Source of the DNA: an uncultured Eubacterium sp.
GTDB lineage: Bacteria > Bacillota > Clostridia > Lachnospirales > Lachnospiraceae
NCBI GenBank assembly: GCA_910583555.1
Contig: CAJTXO010000021.1
Coordinates: 1 to 53,636 of the forward strand
Length of the DNA stretch: 53,636 bases
Reading direction: 5' to 3'
A model generated the notes under the pieces. The model was not told where the DNA came from. It searched no databases and worked only from the letters and a program-made list of their open reading frames with translations. Numbering within the stretch: position 1 is the stretch's first letter; every line of letters begins with the position of its first letter. Made by a program: the position numbers and the translations under genes. Of this stretch, positions 7,383 to 15,129 are shown piece after piece.

Positions 7383-8705
7383 ATGATCAAAATGAAGAAA
7401 AAAATAGTAGCAGCTGTTCTGGTTACTGCGCTGCTTGTGACAGGTATGCCAGAGTTGTTTGTAAATGAAGTGTCGGCAGAAGAAATGATGTGGAGAGGGG
7501 AGGGTGAGATGCTGACGGTAGAGACACCGACGGTGGAGAAACCTTCGCCTTCACCATCTCAGGGCAGGTTGGAAAACCCACGGACGGACAGCGACGGTGT
7601 TGTGACATGGGACTGTGTTTATTTTGGCAATTATTGGCAGGATGATACGAACGGAGACGGAAAAGCAGATAAAAGTGACGGGAAACAGCCGATTAAATGG
7701 AGGGTACTATCGGTGGATGGTGAATATGCCTTTTTGCTAGCCGACAAAAACCTTGATGCGCGGGAGTATAATGATGTGAATACAGAGGTAACATGGAAGA
7801 CATGTACGATGCGAAGCTGGCTGAACTGCTATGGGGCAGAAACAAATCTAGCAGGGAAGGACTTTAGGGATGGTTTTATAAATAATGCCTTTTCGAAAGC
7901 TGAGCAGTCTGCTATACGAACTACAAATATAGTAAATGATTCATATGGTTCATATGGGGATGGGAAAGAAACGCCCGATAAAGTTTTTCTGCTGTCTGCT
8001 GAAGAGGTAAAAGATCCAATATACGGATTTTTGTCAAATGACAGGCAATCAGATGGAGGTAGAAGGGCGAAAAATACCACTTACGCACAAATGCAGGGAG
8101 CTTATACAGAGACAAGTGAGGCATTTATGCAAAATGGTGGCTGGTGGCTTCGGACACTTGGTGGGACTTATGATAGAAGTGCACGCTATGTGAATTATGC
8201 GGGAGAGGTTGGTTTTTATCGTTATGGTTATTTTAACAGGTATAATCATGACGCTGTCCGCCCCGCTTTATATTTAGATCTGTCATCTGCTCTAGGCTGG
8301 TCGTATGCCGGGACAGTAAGTTCGGATGGAGCGGTGACGCCGTCACCTGACCTACCGCCGTCAGTTACACCAGTAGTGAGGCCATCGACAGCGCCGACAT
8401 TCACCCCGGCAGTGTCTACAGCAACACCGAAGCAAACGGAAAAACCATCTGAATCACCTACAGAAAGTCCGGTATTGATAGACAAACCGACGGAGAAACC
8501 TGGTATTACACCGACCGCATCACCAAAACCGGAAAAAACGGAAGTTCCCTTACCGGGAGTTACAACATCTCCTTTCGAGGACCCCGCAACATCGCCGACA
8601 CCGGAGCCTGTACAGCAGCCACAAATAACGATTTCTCCGTCGGTGACAACCACTCCAACCTCCCCTGATCCAGAGAAAAAGATATTCAGAATAATGACGA
8701 AGTAA
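7383..8705 (+). CDS. Secreted DUF6273 surface protein, 5' part of a frameshifted gene
   Basis: A signal peptide (MKKKIVAAVLVTALLVTG, cleavage probably after VSAEE) is followed by a DUF6273-type domain at about residues 75-310. Its features include VYFGNYWQDD, IKWRVLSVDGEYAFLLADKNLD, MRSWLN, WWLRTLG and VRPALYLDLSS. A Pro/Thr/Ser-rich linker at about residues 315-432 probably spans the cell wall. The frame then ends with KKIFRIMTK after a run of five A (8676-8680). A -1 shift there continues into an open frame to 9070 that encodes a leucine-rich-type C-terminal domain, so this is probably one gene with an indel. The DUF6273 function is unknown. AT-richer codon use than the neighbouring polysaccharide genes suggests separate origin. 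Confidence 0.75.
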   Translation: MIKMKKKIVAAVLVTALLVTGMPELFVNEVSAEEMMWRGEGEMLTVETPTVEKPSPSPSQGRLENPRTDSDGVVTWDCVYFGNYWQDDTNGDGKADKSDGKQPIKWRVLSVDGEYAFLLADKNLDAREYNDVNTEVTWKTCTMRSWLNCYGAETNLAGKDFRDGFINNAFSKAEQSAIRTTNIVNDSYGSYGDGKETPDKVFLLSAEEVKDPIYGFLSNDRQSDGGRRAKNTTYAQMQGAYTETSEAFMQNGGWWLRTLGGTYDRSARYVNYAGEVGFYRYGYFNRYNHDAVRPALYLDLSSALGWSYAGTVSSDGAVTPSPDLPPSVTPVVRPSTAPTFTPAVSTATPKQTEKPSESPTESPVLIDKPTEKPGITPTASPKPEKTEVPLPGVTTSPFEDPATSPTPEPVQQPQITISPSVTTTPTSPDPEKKIFRIMTK

Positions 8706-9070
8706 CGCCGCTTAAAAAGGGCAGAACTTTCATAGCTGGAAATTTGAAGTACAAAATAACGAAACTGAACGGAAAAAAAGGGGAAGTGGCAATTGCAGGT
8801 ATGAAATCGAAAAGAAGCAAGTCCATTGTAATTCCAAAAAAAGTGAAAAAAGAAGGTTTTGCGTTTACCATAACCTCAATTCAGAAAAACGCGTTCAAAG
8901 GATGTAGCAGGGTGAAAGTGTTTACCATTAAAGCAACGGATATAAAACGCATTGATGCTAAGGTCATGAATGGATTAAAAAAGCGAATTCAGGTTAAGAT
9001 TCCCAGAACAAAGGCAACCAAATACGGAAACATGCTGCGGAAACTAGGATATAGAAAAATCAAGTGGTAG
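8681..9070 (+). pseudogene. Out-of-frame 3' part of the DUF6273 gene: BspA-type leucine-rich domain
   Basis: Read in the -1 frame from 8681 this gives DIQNNDEVTPLKKGRTFIAG and runs to a TAG at 9070. The domain has BspA/LRR_5-type features (SIVIPKKV, ITSIQKNAFKGCSRVKVFTI, then a Lys-rich end ...KLGYRKIKW), typical of C-termini of Lachnospiraceae cell-surface proteins. The first ATG (8744) lies inside the domain and has no good ribosome site, so independent translation is unlikely. Removing one A from the A5 run at 8676-8680, or -1 slippage on AAAAAG, would fuse it to the 7383 gene. Confidence 0.65.
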
Positions 9071-9125
9071 AACACCAACATAAGTAAAAAATCTGATACT
9101 AACATAAAGGCGTAAAGCCTTAATC

Positions 9126-9392
9126 ATTCAATAAAGACTTTACACCGTGGTTTTTAGTTGCTTTTTTCGTTTGGTTCTGTTACTTCTAAAAGAATACTAT
9201 CAAACTCATTTTCAAGTTCATCTCTTTTTTCTTGTGGTACAAGTTTCAGCAGTTTGCGTACAAAAACTGTTAATCTGTTGATATATCGTAATTGTTTGTC
9301 CGTCATATTATCACTCATTTCTTTATTCCCCTTTATGTATTGATGTTTATATTATAGGGGATTTTTAAAAAGGTGTAAAGTCTTTATTCAAT
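9126..9392. mobile_element. Small inverted-repeat element carrying one short ORF
   Basis: The 21 bases at 9126-9146 and the reverse complement of 9372-9392 match at 20 positions (core AATAAAGACTTTACACC). Between them lies a single minus-strand ORF of 54 codons. The insert is AT-rich compared with the polysaccharide genes. The arrangement resembles a miniature inverted-repeat element, but no target duplication is obvious. The repeats could instead be paired recombination or regulatory sites. Confidence 0.5.
9154..9318 (-). CDS. 54-residue charged protein inside the inverted-repeat element
   Basis: Frame from ATG 9318: MSDNMTDKQLRYINRLTVFV, then a Lys/Glu-rich amphipathic part ending ...TEPNEKSN. 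An AAAGGGGAA sequence lies upstream on the minus strand. It looks like a small helical protein of the kind found with mobile elements, but I do not recognise a family. An internal ATG at 9306 is an alternative start. Confidence 0.55.
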   Translation of the reverse strand: MSDNMTDKQLRYINRLTVFVRKLLKLVPQEKRDELENEFDSILLEVTEPNEKSN

Positions 9393-9456
9393 TATCAAAG
9401 TTCAGGGTGCGTGTGCATGAAAGTTCTTTCCATTCATAAAAACTAGGTGGAACACT

Positions 9457-9485
9457 TGCATACCGCAAGTAAGAGCGGTATACTA
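9457..9485 (+). promoter_or_regulatory. Promoter with embedded inverted repeat for the RelB-like gene
   Basis: TTGCAT (9457-9462), 17 bases, TATACT (9480-9485). The inverted repeat ATACCGC (9461-9467) / GCGGTAT (9476-9482) overlaps both promoter boxes. This is the usual arrangement for an autoregulated toxin-antitoxin operon. Confidence 0.7.
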
Positions 9486-9537
9486 AATAAAAAAGGATGT
9501 GGTTTAGACGGCAAAGACATCAAATGTATTCGCACGT

Positions 9538-9813
9538 GTGGAGCCTGAAATCAAAGATCGGGCAGAACGGGTGTTTGACCAGCTGGGGATACCGATGTCA
9601 AATGCAGTTGGTATGTTTTTAAGACAGGTCGTACTTTGTCAGGGTATCCCGTTTGAGATGAAGCTTCCGAAAAAGGCACCTCTTGCATACGACTCTCTTA
9701 CAAGAGAACAGTTTAACATTGAGATAGAAAAGGGCATGGTGGATATACGGGAAGGGAGGGTATATCCGGCTGATTCAGTGGAAGAAGAAATGCGGCGGGA
9801 TTTTCGTCCTTGA
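9538..9813 (+). CDS. RelB/DinJ-family antitoxin whose native start codon is lost
   Basis: RelB/DinJ antitoxins are ribbon-helix-helix proteins that repress their own promoter and bind a RelE/YafQ toxin. The frame contains the typical VEPEIKDRAERVFDQLGI and MSNAVGMFLRQVVL, and a C-terminal acidic part. Reading upstream, the normal N-terminus (AKTSNVFAR) is present in frame, but the codon where ATG is expected (9508-9510) is ACG, with a TAG just before it. The first usable start is GTG 9538, which would remove the beta strand that contacts DNA. No RelE-type toxin follows. This is probably a decayed orphan antitoxin, although weak ACG initiation is possible. Confidence 0.75.
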   Translation: MEPEIKDRAERVFDQLGIPMSNAVGMFLRQVVLCQGIPFEMKLPKKAPLAYDSLTREQFNIEIEKGMVDIREGRVYPADSVEEEMRRDFRP

Positions 9814-9838
9814 ATATCTGTTTTCCATATGGTATAAT
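9810..9838 (+). promoter_or_regulatory. Promoter of the type I toxin mRNA
   Basis: TTGAAT (9810-9815), 17 bases, TATAAT (9833-9838). It overlaps the end of the RelB-like gene and gives a leader of about 70 bases. In the leader, GCCCTC upstream can pair with the GAGGG of the toxin ribosome site. Confidence 0.7.
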
Positions 9839-9912
9839 CGAGTTGTATAATTGAACAGAAAGCAGGATGCGATTTATGCCCTCTAGTTTTATACGAAGGA
9901 GGGTGATGCCCT

Positions 9913-9993
9913 ATGAGTATAATGGAAGTTCTTACGTTATTACTTGTGTTATTTGCGGCGCTGTCTTACATAGACAATCATAAAAAGAAATAG
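9913..9993 (+). CDS. Small hydrophobic type I (holin-like) toxin
   Basis: Twenty-six residues: MSIMEVLTLLLVLFAALSYI followed by DNHKKK. One membrane helix and a short basic tail match the putative holin-like/type I toxin class of Firmicutes. The strong site AAGGAGGGTGATGCCCT precedes the ATG, and an upstream CCCTC segment could mask it. A minus-strand promoter (10115-10087) drives an RNA across the 3' end of this gene, as in antisense-controlled systems such as TxpA/RatA. Promoter, hairpins and antisense all fit, so it is probably functional. Overproduction of such peptides normally damages the membrane. Confidence 0.75.
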   Translation: MSIMEVLTLLLVLFAALSYIDNHKKK

Positions 9994-10080
9994 CATCCCG
10001 CCCTGAGAAAGTTGGATGCTATTCTTCAAATTCATTTAATTTTACTGAGGGCAATCGGAGAATCAATTCCGATCACTTCT
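9982..10080 (-). ncRNA. Antisense RNA antitoxin (predicted)
   Basis: Starting about 7 bases downstream of the minus-strand TATAAT at 10092-10087, a transcript of roughly 100 nt would cross the toxin mRNA tail and end in a perfect 10-bp hairpin (9989-9998 with 10014-10023) followed by TCTTTTT. A second hairpin, ATCGGA...TCCGAT, lies near its 5' end. It is complementary to the toxin 3' end, as expected for a type I antitoxin. Confidence 0.65.
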
Positions 10081-10086
10081 AAGTAA

Positions 10087-10115
10087 ATTATACACCAGGG
10101 CCGCTTGTTTTGCAA
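10087..10115 (-). promoter_or_regulatory. Promoter of the antisense antitoxin RNA
   Basis: On the minus strand: TTGCAA (10115-10110), 17 bases, TATAAT (10092-10087). A near-consensus promoter pointing back into the toxin gene. Confidence 0.7.
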
Positions 10116-10127
10116 GTGGCTCTTTTC
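10097..10127 (+). terminator. Terminator of the toxin mRNA
   Basis: Stem AGGGCCGCTTG (10097-10107) with CAAGTGGCTCT (10113-10123), 11 pairs including two G-U, followed by a T-rich tail. It sits just upstream of the dehydratase promoter and overlaps the antisense promoter. Confidence 0.65.
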
Positions 10128-10144
10128 ATTTTCACTTTTTTGGC

Positions 10145-10172
10145 TTGACAACTGAAAATAATCTCGTATACT
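10145..10172 (+). promoter_or_regulatory. Promoter for the dehydratase-flippase operon
   Basis: Consensus TTGACA (10145-10150), 16 bases, TATACT (10167-10172), about 80 bases before the dehydratase start, which has a GGAGGT ribosome site. Confidence 0.75.
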
Positions 10173-10250
10173 GAAAAATAGAAGTGCATAGAGGTGTATT
10201 CATGTGACCAAAATATAATCAGAATGTATTGTGTGTGGAGGTAATGCGTT

Positions 10251-12296
10251 ATGCGATGGTTTCAAAAATATATAGAAAGCGGCAGATTATCCATGCTGTA
10301 CCGGGTGCTGCTCGTGTTGTGGGACGCCGCTTGTATCAATCTGTGTTCGTTTGCCGCGCTCTTCATCCGTTATGAGATGAACTGGGACCGCTTCATCCGC
10401 AGCGGGATCACGGAAGAATACCCGAAAGGTTACATCACGACGCTGCAGGAAATGATCCTTGTCAATACGGTCATCACTCTCATTATTTTTATGCTGTTCC
10501 GGCTCTATAACAGCATCTGGCGCTACGCCAGCCTGCGGGAAGTGCTGAATATCGTGATGGCGTGCGGCCTGTCCACGGTCGTACATTTTCTTTTAGTGTT
10601 TGGAACATACCGGAAACTGCCGCGCTCATATTTTATCATCTACTGTCTGCTTTTGTTCATCACAACGCTCGGCGTGCGCTTTTCGTACCGCATCGTGCGG
10701 CTTTTGTACAGTGAGAACGTGCATGGCGTCGGCATGCGCAATACGATGGTGATCGGTGCCGGGGAGTCCGGAAATATGGTGATCCGCGAACTGAAAATGA
10801 GCAAAAAACTGGACAGCAATATTTGCTGTATCATCGACGACAATAAATCGAAACAGAATACGTTCATCAATGGCGTGAAAGTGATCGGCGGCCGGGAGCA
10901 GATACTGGATGCGGCGCGGTATTACGGGATCAATGAGATCATCTTGGCGATGCCGAGCGCGCCGAAGAAAGAAGTAAAGGAAATTCTCGAGATCTGCCAG
11001 CAGACAGGGGCGGAACTAAAGATCCTACCCGGGATCTATCAGTTTGTCACCGGGGAGGCGGCCGTGGAGAAACTGCGCCCCGTGCAGATCGAGGACCTGT
11101 TGGGCCGGGAGCCGGTGGAGACGAATCTGGCTTCGATCGCGGGATACGTGAAAAATAAGGTGATCCTCGTCACCGGGGGCGGCGGATCGATCGGGAGCGA
11201 GCTCTGCCGGCAGATTGCGGCCAATAAGCCGAAAATGCTTATTATTTTTGATATTTATGAAAACAATGCGTACGACATCCAGCAGGAATTGAAGGCGAAA
11301 TACCCGCACATGCATCTGGAAGTGCTGATCGGCTCGGTGCGCAATACGAGCCGTATCGACTCCGTATTTGCCAAATACCGTCCGGACATCGTCTATCACG
11401 CCGCGGCGCACAAGCATGTGCCGCTTATGGAGGACAGTCCGAACGAGGCCGTGAAGAATAATGTTTTTGGGACGTATAAGACCGCGCTGGCGGCGGATAA
11501 GTACGGGGCGAGGAAATTTGTCCTCATCTCGACCGACAAGGCTGTCAACCCCACGAATATCATGGGAGCGTCGAAGCGGATGTGCGAGATGATCGTGCAG
11601 GGGCTGAACCGGCATTCCTCCACCGATTTTGTGGCAGTGCGGTTCGGTAACGTCCTGGGCAGCAACGGAAGCGTGATCCCGCTGTTTAAAAAGCAGATCG
11701 AGGCGGGCGGGCCCGTGACTGTGACCGATAAAAATATCATCCGCTATTTTATGACGATCCAGGAGGCGGTTTCGCTCGTGCTGCAGGCGGGCGCGTTCGC
11801 GAAGGGCGGCGAGATATTTGTTTTGGATATGGGAGAACCGGTGAAGATCGACGATCTGGCGCGCAATCTCATCAAGCTGTCGGGTTATGTGCCGGACGAG
11901 GACATCCGCATCGAGTACACGGGGCTGCGTCCGGGGGAGAAGCTGTATGAGGAAATGCTCATGGATGAGGAAGGGCTGACGGCGACAGAAAACCAGCGCA
12001 TCCACATCGGCCGTCCGATCGAATTCGACGAGAATACGTTTTTTGACCGGCTGGAGAAGCTGTACGAGGCGGCTGACCGCGAACATCCGGATATGAAGGA
12101 ACTGGTGGCGCAGTTCGTTCCGACATATACGATCCAGGAAGAGGAACGGCGGCAGGAGAAAAAGGTATTGGGTGACGCGTTTACCGGTTTTTATGAATCG
12201 AGCAGAACGACGGATTCACAGTGGGAGGCGGATCGGAAGGGAAAATATCAGGAAGGGAAGCGGCATGAGTCAATCCAGAACGAAAAACAGCATTAA
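10251..12296 (+). CDS. Membrane-bound UDP-sugar 4,6-dehydratase (CapD/PglF/WbpM family)
   Basis: Converts a UDP-HexNAc, probably UDP-GlcNAc, to the 4-keto-6-deoxy sugar, the first step to bacillosamine-type or FucNAc-type sugars. Four membrane helices (about residues 15-150) precede a first nucleotide-binding domain (NTMVIGAGESGNMVIREL). The catalytic SDR domain follows, with VTGGGGSIGSELCRQ near residues 305-319, YHAAAHKHVPLMEDSP and STDKAVNPTNIMGASKRMCE. In this family the active-site Tyr is replaced by Met, as seen here (NIMGASK), with the Lys retained. The length of 681 is slightly long because of a polar C-terminal extension. The gene overlaps the flippase by 32 bases. Confidence 0.9.
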   Translation: MRWFQKYIESGRLSMLYRVLLVLWDAACINLCSFAALFIRYEMNWDRFIRSGITEEYPKGYITTLQEMILVNTVITLIIFMLFRLYNSIWRYASLREVLNIVMACGLSTVVHFLLVFGTYRKLPRSYFIIYCLLLFITTLGVRFSYRIVRLLYSENVHGVGMRNTMVIGAGESGNMVIRELKMSKKLDSNICCIIDDNKSKQNTFINGVKVIGGREQILDAARYYGINEIILAMPSAPKKEVKEILEICQQTGAELKILPGIYQFVTGEAAVEKLRPVQIEDLLGREPVETNLASIAGYVKNKVILVTGGGGSIGSELCRQIAANKPKMLIIFDIYENNAYDIQQELKAKYPHMHLEVLIGSVRNTSRIDSVFAKYRPDIVYHAAAHKHVPLMEDSPNEAVKNNVFGTYKTALAADKYGARKFVLISTDKAVNPTNIMGASKRMCEMIVQGLNRHSSTDFVAVRFGNVLGSNGSVIPLFKKQIEAGGPVTVTDKNIIRYFMTIQEAVSLVLQAGAFAKGGEIFVLDMGEPVKIDDLARNLIKLSGYVPDEDIRIEYTGLRPGEKLYEEMLMDEEGLTATENQRIHIGRPIEFDENTFFDRLEKLYEAADREHPDMKELVAQFVPTYTIQEEERRQEKKVLGDAFTGFYESSRTTDSQWEADRKGKYQEGKRHESIQNEKQH

Positions 12297-13794
12297 AAAT
12301 TTCAATTATTCCTTTGTGTCCTATGGAATCATCCTGCTTTTGCAGTTTGTGAACCGCACGGTGTTCATCCAGTTTTTATCGAGTACGTATCTCGGCCTGA
12401 ACGGGCTGTTTTCCAACGTCCTCCGGTTTCTGGCGCTGACGGAGCTTGGCGTCGGCAGCGCCATCAATTACGCGCTCTACCGGCCGCTCGCGGAAGGGGA
12501 CACGGAATTTGTCAAGTCCATGATGCGGCTGTACCGCAAGCTGTACCGTCTGATCGGCTGCACAGTATTGGTGTTAGGAGGCGTGCTGACGCCGTTTCTG
12601 CCGTTTCTCATCCGGGACATGCCGACGGATATGCCGTATATTTATCTGTACTATGTGCTGTATGTCGTGGATTCGGGCGTTTCTTATTTCTTTACATATA
12701 AGCGCTCCCTTATTATCTGCAGCCAGAGGGAGTATATTTCGACGGCCGTGACGACCGTTTCCAGGATCGCGCTCTGCGTCATGCAGGTTGCGGTATTGGC
12801 AGTGAGCCGCAGTTTTGCGGCTTATCTCATCACAGGGATATTCGTAACGGTCGGCGAAAATGTGCTAATTTCCGTGGTGGCAGACCGGCTGTTTCCGTAT
12901 TTGAAAGAGAAAAACGTCTCGGCGCTGCCCGCGCAGGTTTCCGCCGGTATAAAGAAAAATGTCTTTGCCATGATGTTCCACAAGATCGGCACGGTCGTCG
13001 TATTTTCCACCGATAATCTCATCATATCAAAATTTGCCGGACTGGTGGCGGTCGGGCTCTATTCCAATTATACGCTGGTCGTCGATTCGCTGAACCGCCT
13101 GATGTTAAAAATGTTTGCGGCGATGACGGCAAGTGTCGGTAATCTCGTGTTGTCCGATGATAAAAAATATGTGGAATGCGTCATGTACCGGGTGCTGTTT
13201 TTGAATTTCTGGCTGCGCGGGGTGTGCGCAGTCGCACTTCTCTGCCTGTTCCAGCCATTTATCAAACTGTGGATCGGGGATCATTACTGCCTTTCCTCGT
13301 TTACCGTACTCGTTATCGCGGTCAATTTCTATATCGGGGGAATGCGCTCGACCGCCAACATTTTCAAAGAAGCGTCTGGCATGTTCTGGTATGACAGGTA
13401 TAAGCCGATCGTGGAAAGTGTGCTGAACCTCGTGCTGTCGGTGTGGCTCGTGAAGCAGTACGGCGTGGCCGGGGTGCTGCTCGGCACGATCGGGAGCACG
13501 GTTCTGGTGCCATTCTGGGTGGAGGCGTATGTACTGTACAAACATTATTTTAATAAGGGAATGGGAGGATATATGGCGAGACAGCTTTTGTACGCGGCGG
13601 TGACCTGTCTGGCGGGAGGCGTCTGTTTCTTTTTGTGTACGTGGACGGCCGGGAGCGGGGTGGCGGCCTTCCTTGTGCAGGGAGGGATCTGCGCGGTCGT
13701 GCCAAATGCGATATTTGCCGCCGTGTTCGGCCACTCGCAGGAGTTCCATTATTTTTGGGGGCTGGTGCGGAATATGGTGAAAAGAACTGCATAA
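12265..13794 (+). CDS. Polysaccharide flippase (Wzx/PST family)
   Basis: Integral membrane protein of about 509 residues with 12-14 predicted helices. It starts MSQSRTKNSIKNFNYSFVSY and has the conserved early motif FIQFLSSTYLGLNGLFSNVL, typical of lipid-linked oligosaccharide flippases in Firmicutes. It would move undecaprenyl-linked repeat units across the membrane for the Wzy-like protein encoded at 5677. ATG 12265, with GGAAGGGAAG upstream, is preferred; a longer frame to 12172 lies within the dehydratase gene. Co-translation with the dehydratase is likely. Confidence 0.87.
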   Translation: MSQSRTKNSIKNFNYSFVSYGIILLLQFVNRTVFIQFLSSTYLGLNGLFSNVLRFLALTELGVGSAINYALYRPLAEGDTEFVKSMMRLYRKLYRLIGCTVLVLGGVLTPFLPFLIRDMPTDMPYIYLYYVLYVVDSGVSYFFTYKRSLIICSQREYISTAVTTVSRIALCVMQVAVLAVSRSFAAYLITGIFVTVGENVLISVVADRLFPYLKEKNVSALPAQVSAGIKKNVFAMMFHKIGTVVVFSTDNLIISKFAGLVAVGLYSNYTLVVDSLNRLMLKMFAAMTASVGNLVLSDDKKYVECVMYRVLFLNFWLRGVCAVALLCLFQPFIKLWIGDHYCLSSFTVLVIAVNFYIGGMRSTANIFKEASGMFWYDRYKPIVESVLNLVLSVWLVKQYGVAGVLLGTIGSTVLVPFWVEAYVLYKHYFNKGMGGYMARQLLYAAVTCLAGGVCFFLCTWTAGSGVAAFLVQGGICAVVPNAIFAAVFGHSQEFHYFWGLVRNMVKRTA

Positions 13795-13828
13795 ATTATT
13801 AGGAAATGATGTGTGGGGGAAACGTTAG

Positions 13829-14959
13829 ATGGAAATTTATGTGGTGAGGAGCGGCGATACCGTGGACCGGATCGCGGCGGCGTATGCGGTCAGCGCGGAC
13901 AGTATCATATGGAATAACCAGCTCGTGTATCCGTACGCGCTGGCGGTCGGGCAGGCGCTTCTGATCGGGGCGCCGGACGGGACGGCGGGAGCGCGATTAC
14001 GGCCCGGAAATGCAGGGGGTTACGCGTATACGTATATCAGTCCGTGGGTATTGGAACAGACGCTTCCGTTTCTGAACCGTCTGTTTGTTTTTTCGTACGG
14101 ATTTACGGTGGAGGGCGGCGTCATTGATCCGCCGCGGGATGACGCGTGGATGATCGAGCGGAGCCAGGAATATGGGACGGTGCCTGTTCTTACGCTGACG
14201 CCGTTCGGGGAGGACGGAAAATTTAATAATAACCTGATCCACCAGGTCGTGACGAACGAAGCGGCGGCCGAGCGGCTTTTAAACAGCCTGGCGGTTTTAA
14301 TGCAGGAAAAGGGGTACGGGGGGATCGATATTGATTTCGAGTATATCCTTGCCACTGACCGGGACGCGTTTACGGCGTTTGTGCGGCGCGCGGCACAGAT
14401 CATGCACCCGCTCGGTTTTTCGGTTTCGGTCGCGCTGGCGCCGAAAACGTCGGCGGAGCAGAAGGGGCTTTTGTACGAGGGAAAGGATTATGCGGCGCTC
14501 GGCGATGCGGCGGACGAGGTGCTTCTGATGACGTATGAGTGGGGGTATAAAAACGGGCCGCCGATGGCCGTCGCTCCATTAAATATGGTAAGGCGCGTTT
14601 TAAATTACGCCGTGACGGAGATCGAGCCGGCGAAGATCAATATGGGGATCGCCAATTACGGGTATGACTGGCCGCTGCCGTTTGTCCGGGGAGAGACGGT
14701 CGCGCGGACGATCGGCAACGTTGAGGCCGTGCAGATCGCGATCCGGTACGGGGCGGAGATCGAGTTCGATGAACTGGCGCAGTCGCCCTATTTTTCCTAT
14801 GTGGATGAGGAGGGGACCGAGCATGTCGTCTGGTTCGAGGATGTGCGCAGTTTGGAACAAAAGTACGCGCTTTTGCCGGAATACGGGTTGAAGGGGATCG
14901 GTGTGTGGCAGATCATGCGCTGGTACCGGGCGATGTGGCTCTTGTTTGAGGACCGCTGA
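13829..14959 (+). CDS. LysM-GH18 glycoside hydrolase (spore/cortex type)
   Basis: An N-terminal LysM module (IYVVRSGDTVDRIAAAYAVS, residues 3-47) binds peptidoglycan. A GH18 domain follows, with the catalytic motif GYGGIDIDFEY (acid Glu171, with Asp167 and Asp169). The architecture matches YaaH/SleL-type N-acetylglucosaminidases that act on spore cortex or coat-associated peptidoglycan. As in those proteins there is no signal peptide, since they act in the spore or mother cell. The single LysM is fewer than the two of SleL. It follows the polysaccharide operon by 34 bases, but its job is probably independent. A sporulation link is inference only. Confidence 0.82.
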   Translation: MEIYVVRSGDTVDRIAAAYAVSADSIIWNNQLVYPYALAVGQALLIGAPDGTAGARLRPGNAGGYAYTYISPWVLEQTLPFLNRLFVFSYGFTVEGGVIDPPRDDAWMIERSQEYGTVPVLTLTPFGEDGKFNNNLIHQVVTNEAAAERLLNSLAVLMQEKGYGGIDIDFEYILATDRDAFTAFVRRAAQIMHPLGFSVSVALAPKTSAEQKGLLYEGKDYAALGDAADEVLLMTYEWGYKNGPPMAVAPLNMVRRVLNYAVTEIEPAKINMGIANYGYDWPLPFVRGETVARTIGNVEAVQIAIRYGAEIEFDELAQSPYFSYVDEEGTEHVVWFEDVRSLEQKYALLPEYGLKGIGVWQIMRWYRAMWLLFEDR

Positions 14960-15050
14960 TGAAGCGCCGTTTGATGCGGCTGCCGGCGGCGGGCCGTTTT
15001 AAAAATGCTGCTGTTTACAAATTGGTAACAAATAGGAAACATGTGCGGCA

Positions 15051-15079
15051 TTGACAAAGAGGGGGCGATGTGACATAAT
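15051..15079 (+). promoter_or_regulatory. Promoter for the RND transporter
   Basis: TTGACA (15051-15056), 17 bases, CATAAT (15074-15079). Just upstream, at 15013-15029, lies an imperfect palindrome around AAATT (GTTTACAAATTGGTAAC) that could be a repressor site. Confidence 0.65.
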
Positions 15080-15129
15080 TTTTCTGAATCGTTTTATCAG
15101 GAGAAAAAAATCACAGGGAGGATACGAGG

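Noticed and set aside
8676..8682. Programmed -1 frameshift site
   Set aside because: The heptamer begins with G, so it does not fit X XXY YYZ, and no stimulatory stem was seen; an indel is simpler.
11025..12086. A 353-codon minus-strand frame inside the dehydratase gene
   Set aside because: Arg/His-rich antisense shadow of a clearly recognised enzyme.
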